Source: Brassica napus (Eukaryota; Streptophyta; Magnoliopsida; Brassicales; Brassicaceae). From it: DNA of 64,000 nucleotides. The translations under genes were made by a program, and so were the position numbers. Under the pieces are notes generated by a model, which was not told the DNA's origin, ran no database searches, and worked only from the letters and a program-made list of their open reading frames with translations. Of this stretch, positions 55,444-64,000 are shown piece after piece (position 1 is the first letter of the stretch; each line of letters opens with the position of its first letter). The DNA lies in the NCBI RefSeq assembly GCF_020379485.1, contig NW_026016759.1, positions 31,762 through 95,761 on the forward strand, given 5' to 3'.

Positions 55444-57519
55444 ATGGAACAGGGGATGAACATGAGGATGAAGGTAGCGGTTACTTTCAAAGGTAGCAAC
55501 TACCTTGTGTGGTCTCGGATGGTGAAGACTGCGGTGGGAAGTAAGGGTTTGTGGGGGCACATCACAACAGGGGAGGCTCCGAAACTCATTACTCAGGGAG
55601 GAGATCAAGAAGAGGTCTCCAATGAAGCGGCTGTGGAGAAATGGCAACAAGAAGACATGCTGGTGATGACGGTTCTACACGCATCCTTGGACCCAGCTAT
55701 CTTGGATGCCTACAGCTACTGTGAATCAGCCAAGGAGCTGTGGGACACGCTGAAGAAGGTGTATGGGAACATTTCCAACCTCAGCCGTGTGTTTGAAGTG
55801 AAGCTAGCGATCAACCGTCTTGCACAAGAGGACATGGAGTTCACTAAGCACTTGGGGAGGTTCAGGTCCTTATGGTCAGAGCTGGAGATGCTGAGGCCGA
55901 GCACAACTGATCCAGATCAGTTGAATGAGAGGCGCGAGCAAGACAAGGTCTTTGGTCTGCTTCTCACACTGAACCCGGCCTACACCCAGCTCATCCAGCA
56001 CATGTTAAGGTCAGACAAGCTTCCGGACCTTGAGGAGGTGTGTGCACAAATCCAAAGGGAGCAGGGATCTATGGGTTTGTTTGGAGGAAAGGGGGAGCTC
56101 TCTCTTGCCAATCAAGCAGCTCATGAGGATTCAACCGAGGCTCCACAAGCAAACAAGGCATCTCACGGGAAGTACGAGGACAGGAAGTTCAATGGCAACT
56201 GTGATCATTGCAAGAAGCATGGTCATAAGAAGAGCCAATGCTGGATACTGCACCCACACCTCAAGCCGGCCAAGTTCATGAAGGAGCGTGAGGGAAGGGC
56301 AAATGTGACTGAAGGTTCAAGTGGAGCTGGCACCAGCAAGATCAGTGAAGTGGATGGGCTTGGAGGCAATGATGGGAATGGGAAGTCTCTGGTGGCTTAC
56401 ACAGGCGCCTCAAGCTCCCGCAGCAATGATGACTACATCAAGAGATCAGACCTTGATGCCCTCTTCAAAATGCTAAAGGAAAACGGTAACACTTACGGTT
56501 ATTCCTTTGGAGCTTCTATGATTGCATATAAGGATGATCACTTGATTAGAGAACTAGTAGAACGGTTAGAAGCTAGGAATGGGTATAGACATGCTCACAT
56601 TGCTAGAACTGATAAGATGCATCCATCACTTAGTAATCTATGCCATAATGCTAAACGAGTAAATAAACCATTGATTGTTGATTCTGGTGCATCACATCAT
56701 ATGATAAGTGATGAAAACTTGATTAAGGATATAGAACCTACACATGGGCATGTGATGATAGCAAATGGGGATAAGATACCCATTAGAGGAATAGGAAAGC
56801 TTAAGCTGTTTAACAAAGAATCTAGAGCTTTTTACATGCCTGAATTCACATCAAACCTATTATCAGTGAAGAAATGTACTAATGATTTACAATGCAATGT
56901 TATCTTTAGTCCTAATGATGTGAAGTTTCAGGATATTGAGAGCAGCAGATTGATTGGGAAAGGGGTGACTAAGGGAGATCTCTATATGCTTGAAGAACTC
57001 ACTTCTGTTCCTGATTATAGTTGCTCGTTTACTTCTGCTTCTTTGTTGAATAAAAATGCATTGTGGCATGCTAGAGTAGGACACCCTCATGTTAAAGCTT
57101 TGAACTTAATGGTACCAGGTGTTGTGTTTGAGAACAAAGATTGTGAAGCTTGTATTTTAGGCAAGCATTGTAAAACTGTGTTTCAAAAGTCTACTACCGT
57201 TTATGATAATTGCTTTGATCTAATTCATTCTGATGTGTGGACTGCCCCTTGCTTATCTAGAGATAGTTATAAGTATTTTGTCACATTCATTGATGAAAAA
57301 TCCAAATACACCTGGTTAACCTTAATTCAGACCAAAGATAGGGTACTTGATGCATTTAGGAACTTTCAAACTTATGTAACTAACCATTATCATGCTAAGA
57401 TTAAAATTTTGAGATCAGATAATGGAGGGGAGTACACGAGTCATGCATTCAAGCAACACCTATCACAACATGGGATCCTACATCAAACAAGCTGTCCTTA
57501 TACTCCACAGCAAAATGGA
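55444..57519 (+). CDS. C2 polyprotein, 5' part (Gag, protease, integrase start)
   Basis: 692 codons from MEQGMNMRMK. Gag core in residues ~15-230. Zinc knuckle CDHCKKHGHKKSQC near residues 253-266. Protease catalytic Asp near residue 416 (VDSGASHHMISD). Pre-integrase HHCC-like domain near 540-590. Integrase HSDVWTAP near 595 and RSDNGGEY near 657. It ends in QQNG where E inserted; the next codon is at 63458. Codons read past 57519 belong to the E LTR. This is the uninterrupted reference for the C1 start and gag. Confidence 0.93.
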
Positions 57520-58508
57520 TATGAGATTTACAGAGTCTCAGGCTGTATGAGTGTTGAACAAACCCACAAGGGCTAGAGAGAACTTGAAATGGTGAAGAGA
57601 GACTAATGAAAGTGAGATTTAGTGAATGGAAGAATAAGAGTAATTATGGGAGATTGAGTGAGAGTAGAAGACTGAGAGTATGAGATTAAGTAACCAGAAT
57701 AGAGTAATCAAGAGAATGAAGATTGGGAGATTCAAAGTAACCAAAGACTATGAAGGAGAAGGGGAAATCCCCCTTACTCTCTTAGAGAGTTTACAATTCG
57801 CCCATAAAGGGTCTTTAAATAGAAAACAGGTTGCAAACTCATAAAACCCTAAGTTAAGGATAAGAAATGGACAGTGGAGGTAGCCTGGTTTGAAATGGAC
57901 GTTCTGGATCAGGTCTTGGGGTGTTTGTAGCTGGTTGTATGCTCCTGATTGGATGTGGGAATGCTTGGCTAGAAATACTCCACACTGCCTTATGTATCTG
58001 TCCATATCTTTGTCCAGATACATAGCCAGCCTTTGTCTCTTTCTTTCCAGCAACATCCAGCCTGTCTTGGACTATCATAAGCCAATCAGAACCGTGTGCC
58101 AGCTCCCTTAGATTCCCATTGCACACAGCATCTTCTTGATGCTCTTTTGATACCATTACTCAACCCGGACCTTGCACATACTTCTCAGACCGTACCCTTG
58201 TGCCCTATTTTTGCACAAGCACCAAATGTCTTCAGATGGTTGAGAAAAGATGTTTCGGGTCGATCTCATCCGTACCGGTCCGTACAGTCCGTACGGCCGT
58301 CCGTACAGCCGACCCTAACTTTGCACCATCGACCATTTCCTCCCAAACTCCTCTAATATCTTCTACAGATCAGTCTAAGCCCTTCTTGGACTTAACTTCA
58401 CAAGATATACACTTCAGGGTACTTCTGAAGCTTGGTTGAACTCTTCTGAACATCTCCTGAAGCTTGCCCTATCTTTGCACAAGCTTCTATCTTCTCTTCA
58501 GTTCAACA
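57520..58508 (-). repeat. 3' LTR of E
   Basis: 989 bp, TGTTGAACTGAAG...ATCTCATA on the minus strand. GTAC cluster at 58268-58312. TATA-like TATTTAAAG near 57810-57825. The small frames inside it are duplicated exactly in the other LTR and resemble nothing known. Confidence 0.93.
58268..58312. promoter_or_regulatory. GTAC-core cluster in E U3
   Basis: Five GTAC cores in about 45 bp (CCGTACCGGTCCGTAC, GTCCGTACGGCC, GTCCGTACAG). Same type of cluster as in C, D, F and H; second copy at 63212-63256. Confidence 0.55.
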
Positions 58509-58640
58509 CTCCCCCTCAAGCTTGACTCTAGGAGATCCTGAGCCAAGCTTGGAACCCTGAAGAGTCTCCCTCATTAAAAACCTTGCAAAGAAAACCCTGT
58601 GGGACAAAACTTTGCAAGGGAAAAAGAGTAGAGCTCTTAA
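58509..58640 (-). promoter_or_regulatory. E 3' module: HP1, HP2, polypurine tract
   Basis: HP1 in sense has arms CCTTGCAAAG (58610-58619) and CTTTGCAAGG (58581-58590), perfectly paired, loop TTTTGTCCCACAGGGTTTT. HP2 arms CAAGCTTGGCTC and GAGTCAAGCTTG (58540-58551 and 58517-58528), 12 pairs with one G-U. Purine tract AGGGGGAG touches the LTR. Both hairpins are kept although there is no ORF. Confidence 0.82.
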
Positions 58641-59118
58641 GGGCCTAGGGATTGGCCAATGAACTCTTGTGCCTTAGAACCAGTGTGGTTGGACACAAGA
58701 AGTTCTGGATCACGGCCTAAGATGGTGCAGCAACTCATCAAGACTTTGCGCACTTAACAACTCAGCTTCATCTCTTCATGGAACCGGTTTGAAGTCTCCC
58801 CCTCTCAACTGACTTCACAGCCATCCTAGAGAAGCTAGGACACGACCAGATCATCTTCAAAACACCAGTGAGGCTGCTCAACACTTCACACACGGCTTGC
58901 CCTCTTCATAGACCAGGTTTGGAATCTCCCCCTCTCCACAGACTTCACAGCCTCTTTAGAGAAGCTAAGAGATGACCCGGAACTGTTTAATAAGGCGCCA
59001 AGCAAAGGTACCTGATACACATTCCAAAGGTGCATCAGTACTTATCAAGAACCAAGAATTTGAATATCCTGCATCACAATTGATGCACACAATTCAATCA
59101 ATCTTTTTCAGTATAATC

Positions 59119-59189
59119 TCAGTTCAATCAATTCATTTCTAGTAACTTTTTCAAGCTTAAGCCCTTAATAGAAGAATGAATTGAACTGA
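59119..59189. repeat. Inverted repeat in E
   Basis: TCAGTTCAATCAATTCATT (59119-59137) pairs with AATGAATTGAACTGA (59175-59189) with a small bulge, spacer about 37 nt. Confidence 0.65.
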
Positions 59190-59785
59190 AAGAGACTAAG
59201 GGACACTTCCTTTTTTTGTTTTGGTGAGGAGCTTTCTATGAGCATACGCATCCTCCACTTGTACACATTCCCTTGTACCGGCTCATCTTAGGGACTGATA
59301 CAGCTTGACTCTCCACTTGATCCTCCCTCAAGTAGTCTCTGTAGGTATCACATCCATCTCCTAAAGGTTGCTTATCAAGATCACAAGTACCTGATTCAAT
59401 ATGAACGCAGTGCCTCAGTTCTTTAGGAGAGAAATCCAAGTACATAGGCTTATCTTTTCAGACTAAGCTGCATTAAATCAATCATCTTGAGTAACATGAT
59501 AAGTAGACTTCCCTTTTTATTTTTGGTGAGTTTCCCACTCGGCCAATGCATCATCTTCTTGGCACTATCAACTTGTTGGATGACTAAATGGGTCTATCAG
59601 CTTCTCCTCAGCCGCCTCTCATTGAAGCCGCATTGATGGAGAGCCTTCCTCCTCACTTGCTAAGACTGCTCTGAACAGCCTCTTGCCTAGACACGCCACT
59701 GACTTGGCCCGTTTGATGGTTCTTCTTAGAAGCCTTTGCAAAGACCTATCAGGCCATGAACCTTGCTTATTTAACATTCCCCCCT

Positions 59786-59825
59786 CAAGCTTAGTTTCCG
59801 AGACTTTGATTTGGAACTAAGCTTG
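59786..59825 (-). repeat. HP2-like inverted repeat in E interior
   Basis: CAAGCTTAGTTTCC (59786-59799) and GGAACTAAGCTTG (59813-59825) pair with a one-base bulge. A CCCCCCTC tract lies directly left, as beside a true 3' LTR. Confidence 0.65.
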
Positions 59826-59967
59826 TGTAGGTGTAAGCACTTTCATGGCCTTAGACCACCGGTCTCAACAGCTGGGGTGATGGTCTCGGTCTTGTGAGCT
59901 GCTCTCTTCCTTATACCAGGAACTAGGGTGTTTGAATCACCATAGAGAGCATCACAAGTCACACTTC

Positions 59968-60126
59968 TTATTGCATAATGTCCCATGCTACACTTCCTGT
60001 AGACTAAGGACTAGACATGTCCTAATGGTATTATGCAGTAGCCATCTCTCATTGCATAATCAATCACACTACACTTCCTGTAGATTGGGGACTGACATGT
60101 CCTAGTGATGATATGCAATGGCAAAA
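59968..60126. repeat. Tandem duplication with internal inverted repeats in E
   Basis: Two units of about 78-82 bp sharing CATTGCATAAT, CTACACTTCCTGTAGA and GACATGTCCTA. Each can fold: TGCATAAT with ATTATGCA in the first, ATTGCATA with TATGCAAT in the second. Confidence 0.65.
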
Positions 60127-60860
60127 GACCTTTGTCTTTACACTCTTGGTTGTTGGTGAGTCACTTGTATCACTGCTTGTGTACCTAAAAACCACAACAA
60201 CTCAATGCAAAATTAAATCATCCTATTGGGACCAAAGCAAGATCACACATCTTGTTTGATCACCAATACCTCAACAAAATATTAATTCTGAAATAGGCAA
60301 ACAAAAGATCAAGGACAAGCACAATCTAGATAAGGGTAACAATGCATGATCAATTTGACAGTTCAATGCATGAATGCAATAACTTAGACAGCACCTAATT
60401 GATGCAAGACAATTTCAAGAGATAAACCTATCATGATTGTATAGAAAGAGATAAAGATCAGGTTTACTCCCTTGTATAAATGGTGAGGAGTGGCTGCTCT
60501 TCACACACCACTTGAATCCCTCACTTGCTGAGCTTAACAGCTCCTTCTCTTATCATGCAAGCTCATCCACACTCCTCTTCAGGCTTGAGACCAAGTATAG
60601 GGAAGGTCTAAGCTTGATGGTGAGCGCATGATAGTTCCATGATAAGTCTTGTGGAAAGCACCTCCATCTCCTTTGGACTTGATGCTTGAACCTCCACTAC
60701 ATCATCATTCCATTGAGGAGATACCTCAGCCAACTCTCCAAGCACCTCACACGCCTTGTTGAGTGACCTTCTTCTTCCCTCTACTTCGGCTGAATCACTC
60801 TATGATTAGCTTGTAATGACCTTGAGTAATACAGGTCATTGAGCAACAGGATCATCAGGT

Positions 60861-60916
60861 GGCTCACTTTGCTCCTCAAGCTTGGATTGAGTATGGGTCC
60901 AAGCTTGAAGTGAGCC
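60861..60916. repeat. Double-arm inverted repeat in E
   Basis: Outer arms GGCTCACTT (60861-60869) and AAGTGAGCC (60908-60916); inner arms CAAGCTTGG (60877-60885) and CCAAGCTTG (60899-60907). The inner arms resemble HP2. A weaker relative is at 60580-60616. Confidence 0.65.
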
Positions 60917-62445
60917 TCAATGAGCCTTAAGATCAGGAGCGCAACATCTCATGGATTACGCTTCAACCACTGATCAACCCTTCCCTTTATCTCCAATGCC
61001 TTCTGGTCACCAGTCTCCTCCAGACTTAGGTGATGACCATTCGCCTTATGTATCCACATACACCCCAGCGACCATTCCCAATGGGTAAAGTCTTCCTCTT
61101 TTACTAAGATTGATGATGAACCAAGAGCACATCATGTGGACCTGAAACATCACTCAAACTCCAGCAAAGATAAGACACAAGCATTGGGATCAATCCTTGA
61201 CCAATATCAAGTTTGATCTCCAATGTAACAAGCTATGCAACAGATTGAAACAAGCATTATCAAGTTCACATCGTTGCAAGCAATCTCTATAAGTACAAGC
61301 AAGATCAAATCAGATTCAAGACAAGCTACTTAGGCATTAACTTCTGCCGTAACTACATTTTAGACTTGAATCTAAGTGTATCAACCTAAGGCAGCAGCAA
61401 GATGACAATATGCAATAACCTTAATCAGTTTCTATTTATGAATGCACAAAGAGATCAGACAATAATAGGATTGAACTTAGACAGTATGAGACATGCTTAT
61501 ATATGCAAAACAGCTTATCAATCATGATGTAATCAGTTGAGACATTCTACTCATTCCTACAACATATTCATGGCGATTTGAGCTATGGAAATACGCAAGT
61601 CAATGCAACAGACAGGATCATGATAATATCAAGTCCTAATCTATGCAAGCACATTCTCTAAATACTTATGTATGTTCAATGATTAAACCCATAGTATTTA
61701 GGCAATAATAGTTAACCACCATCTTAGACATTAATCTAGATGTTTCAATCTTAAGGCAGCAACAAAATGATAATGCAAAACACCTTAACAACAGTTTTAG
61801 ACATCATGAATGCAACCAGCGGATGAGACAATACCATCTAGCATCCTAGCAACACATTCAAGACTCACGGCAAGGCATATATCATCAAGAACACCAAACA
61901 AGTCTCATAAAGCATCCTGGGACAGTAACTAGACAATACCATCTAGTAAAACATTCAATCAACCCAAGGATCCAATAACAACACTCAACTACCACCAAAC
62001 AATAATACAAGCTCATATCAAGAAGGGAAAAGGATTGGCTTACAACCAAGGAATCTGTGCTGATTCCTTGAACCTCCTAGGTACCAGGTCATGACATTTT
62101 GATGGAATGGAAATGTAGGCTCGCCACCTAACAGCTCCTCCTTGTCTTTATGACCACCTTCTTGTATCTCAAACTGTAAAGACCACTCCTTTCTTCATGT
62201 TTCCAAGTCGCCAACTCCATGAGCAAAGGGAAAGCTCTCTTCTTGAGAGGTTTCATCTTAACCAGGAGGTGAGGCACGCCTTTAATGGACAGGAGAAAGG
62301 TGGAGAGACCATGAGAGAACGCCATGGCTTTGGTCTGCTTCTTCTTGAAGAGATGTAGCCGGTTTTGACAGATCTTCAAAGGCTTGGATTTGAGATGAGG
62401 GTGAGCTTGTAACGGATATGCAGAAGCTTCTACCAGGTTCAGATG

Positions 62446-62463
62446 AACCTGGCTCTGATACCA
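62446..62463 (-). promoter_or_regulatory. Primer binding site of E (tRNA-iMet)
   Basis: TGGTATCAGAGCCAGGTT on the minus strand directly after the 5' LTR. Confidence 0.9.
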
Positions 62464-63452
62464 TATGAGATTTACAGAGTCTCAGGCTGTATGAGTGTTG
62501 AACAAACCCACAAGGGCTAGAGAGAACTTGAAATGGTGAAGAGAGACTAATGAAAGTGAGATTTAGTGAATGGAAGAATAAGAGTAATTATGGGAGATTG
62601 AGTGAGAGTAGAAGACTGAGAGTATGAGATTAAGTAACCAGAATAGAGTAATCAAGAGAATGAAGATTGGGAGATTCAAAGTAACCAAAGACTATGAAGG
62701 AGAAGGGGAAATCCCCCTTACTCTCTTAGAGAGTTTACAATTCGCCCATAAAGGGTCTTTAAATAGAAAACAGGTTGCAAACTCATAAAACCCTAAGTTA
62801 AGGATAAGAAATGGACAGTGGAGGTAGCCTGGTTTGAAATGGACGTTCTGGATCAGGTCTTGGGGTGTTTGTAGCTGGTTGTATGCTCCTGATTGGATGT
62901 GGGAATGCTTGGCTAGAAATACTCCACACTGCCTTATGTATCTGTCCATATCTTTGTCCAGATACATAGCCAGCCTTTGTCTCTTTCTTTCCAGCAACAT
63001 CCAGCCTGTCTTGGACTATCATAAGCCAATCAGAACCGTGTGCCAGCTCCCTTAGATTCCCATTGCACACAGCATCTTCTTGATGCTCTTTTGATACCAT
63101 TACTCAACCCGGACCTTGCACATACTTCTCAGACCGTACCCTTGTGCCCTATTTTTGCACAAGCACCAAATGTCTTCAGATGGTTGAGAAAAGATGTTTC
63201 GGGTCGATCTCATCCGTACCGGTCCGTACAGTCCGTACGGCCGTCCGTACAGCCGACCCTAACTTTGCACCATCGACCATTTCCTCCCAAACTCCTCTAA
63301 TATCTTCTACAGATCAGTCTAAGCCCTTCTTGGACTTAACTTCACAAGATATACACTTCAGGGTACTTCTGAAGCTTGGTTGAACTCTTCTGAACATCTC
63401 CTGAAGCTTGCCCTATCTTTGCACAAGCTTCTATCTTCTCTTCAGTTCAACA
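62464..63452 (-). repeat. 5' LTR of E
   Basis: 989 bp, same length as 57520-58508 and the same at all stretches compared, including the GTAC cluster. Confidence 0.93.
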
Positions 63453-63457
63453 ATGGA

Positions 63458-64000
63458 GTGGCTGAGAGGAAGAATAGGCATCTCATGGAAGTGGCAAGGT
63501 CACTTATGTTTCAGAGTAATGTTCCAAAGAGATTTTGGAGTGATGCGGTTGCCACTGCTTGTTACCTGATAAACAGAACCCCAACCAAAGTTCTGAATGA
63601 GAAGGCTCCATTTGAAGTTCTGAACAGGTACAAGCCAGCTCTTGATTATTTGCGAGTCTTTGGATGCCTATGCTTTGTACTCAAACCAGGAGAGATGATC
63701 AACAAGCTAGAAGCAAGAAGCACTAAGGCTGTGTTCATAGGATACTCAGCTACACAGAAAGGATACAAATGTTATGATCCTATAGCAAGGAGAGTTCTTG
63801 TATCTAGAGATGTGAAGTTCTTGGAAGATAGAGGATACTATGAAGAAAAGAATCAAGAAGACCTGAAGGACTTAACATCAGACAAGGCCACCACCTTGCG
63901 GATCATTCTTGAAGGTCTTGGAATCAGTACATCCCAGGATCCAAGGAATCACGCAACTACACCTCCTGAAGTTGGTTCACCATCCCACTTGATCATGAGA
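63458..64000 (+). CDS. C2 polyprotein, integrase continuation, 3'-partial
   Basis: Resumes after E with VAERKNRHLMEVAR, then FWSDAVATACYLINR, the integrase tail (FVLKPGEMINKLEARSTKAVF) and the start of the acidic linker. It matches C1 40970 onwards. Near 63987 it reads CCCACTTGATC where C1 reads CCCACCTTGATC, one C fewer, so the frame shifts just before the window edge. Whether C2 is broken there or the edge base calls are poor cannot be judged from this window. Confidence 0.85.
   Translation, partial: MAERKNRHLMEVARSLMFQSNVPKRFWSDAVATACYLINRTPTKVLNEKAPFEVLNRYKPALDYLRVFGCLCFVLKPGEMINKLEARSTKAVFIGYSATQKGYKCYDPIARRVLVSRDVKFLEDRGYYEEKNQEDLKDLTSDKATTLRIILEGLGISTSQDPRNHATTPPEVGSPSHLIMR

Larger units (their letters stand above)
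58641..62445 (-). other. Non-coding interior of E
   Basis: No frame longer than about 83 codons and none recognised; the largest lies next to the primer site (62128-62379, minus) and is rich in K and L. The region contains degenerate tandem duplications (ACTTCACAG-type units near 58730-58990; TGCATAAT units at 59968-60126; units sharing AAGGCAGCA near 61395 and 61754), several HP2-like inverted repeats and TCCCCCTC tracts. At 59770-59825, TTATTTAACATTCCCCCCTC followed by CAAGCTTAG resembles a copia LTR/purine-tract junction, so this may be a relic of an older LTR end. Confidence 0.7.
57520..63452 (-). mobile_element. Non-coding LTR retrotransposon E (LARD-like, complete)
   Basis: 5933 bp with target duplication ATGGA (57515-57519 and 63453-63457) inside C2 integrase. 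Two 989-bp LTRs, apparently identical. It has a tRNA-iMet primer site, a purine tract, HP1 and HP2, but no recognisable coding in its 3955-bp interior. The PBS, hairpins and purine tract are copia-like, so it is probably mobilised by copia enzymes. It is a LARD-type derivative by structure. Confidence 0.92.
54665..64000 (+). mobile_element. Ty1/copia retrotransposon C2, 5' part, interrupted by E
   Basis: Starts with a 566-bp 5' LTR inside H2 and contains E at 57520-63452. The 3' half lies beyond the window. Nearly identical to C1 in coding and LTR, with its own marker bases (TTAGACTCTAAACGG, AAGCGTGTGAGCC). Confidence 0.92.

Noticed and set aside
62128..62464. A small gene next to the E primer site (60-83 codons)
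   Set aside because: No conserved motif, and its position is the leader of a non-coding element. Kept only as a note in the interior description.
1..64000. Host protein-coding genes
   Set aside because: Every long frame belongs to an LTR element and the remaining sequence is LTR, leader, non-coding E interior or satellite.

Overview
This window is plant centromere, almost certainly from Brassica or a very close relative. The outermost sequence is a 176-bp tandem satellite with one HindIII site per unit. Unit length and sequence match what I know as the Brassica centromeric satellite (CentBr type). I see no ordinary host gene, rRNA, tRNA gene or CRISPR array. Everything else is LTR retrotransposons nested inside one another: Ty1/copia families I call A, B, C, D, F and H, a Ty3/gypsy family I call G, and one non-coding LTR element E. 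Family letters are local labels.

Layout. Left edge: gypsy G1 (1-3675, +), which lies inside copia F (3676-4848, -), which lies in the satellite. Satellite runs 4849-6241 and resumes at 44372-47888. Between these sits A1 (6242-44371, -), opened twice: by A2 (9524-15058, +) in its integrase region and by C1 (16970-44111, +) in its 5' LTR. C1 is opened by A3 (17756-33385, -) right after its start codon and by B2 (34342-39843, -) at the end of gag. A3 is opened by non-autonomous gypsy G2 (19675-24371, -) and by B1 (26123-31631, +). Right of the satellite: H0 (47889-47991, +) is opened by D1 (47992-51664, -), then H2 (51665-54664, +), then C2 (54665 to the end, +), then E (57520-63452, -). Eight elements are complete here, each with two LTRs and a 5-bp target duplication: A1 TAAAT, A2 GGAAT, C1 ACTTG, A3 GGAAC, G2 CTTGG, B1 CCTTC, B2 TTACA, E ATGGA. 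LTR pairs match in length (within 2 bp for B1) and at family-diagnostic bases, so the insertions look recent.

How it works together. The copia elements encode Gag-protease-integrase-RT-RNase H polyproteins. Ignoring nested inserts, the A1 and A3 reading frames each total 4182 nt and C1 totals 4515 nt, all multiples of three, so these were probably competent when hit. A2, B2 and H2 each carry a one-base frameshift. G2 carries a 925-codon ORF with a gypsy Gag head, a novel middle in place of the enzymes and an integrase-tail end, so it would need helper enzymes; G1-like elements are the obvious candidates. E has no coding capacity.

Most interesting signal. All nine coding or non-coding element types whose 3' region is visible share an RNA hairpin (HP1). 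Its arms differ between families but stay complementary, and its loop is near-palindromic. It lies 32-38 nt after the polyprotein stop codon in both copia and gypsy elements and persists in non-coding E. A second covarying hairpin (HP2) abuts the polypurine tract of the copia elements and E. Together they look like a shared cis-acting RNA module. Other signals are GTAC-core clusters and a conserved W-box-like box in U3, loss of the Gag zinc knuckle in families A and B, and higher-order structure in the satellite.
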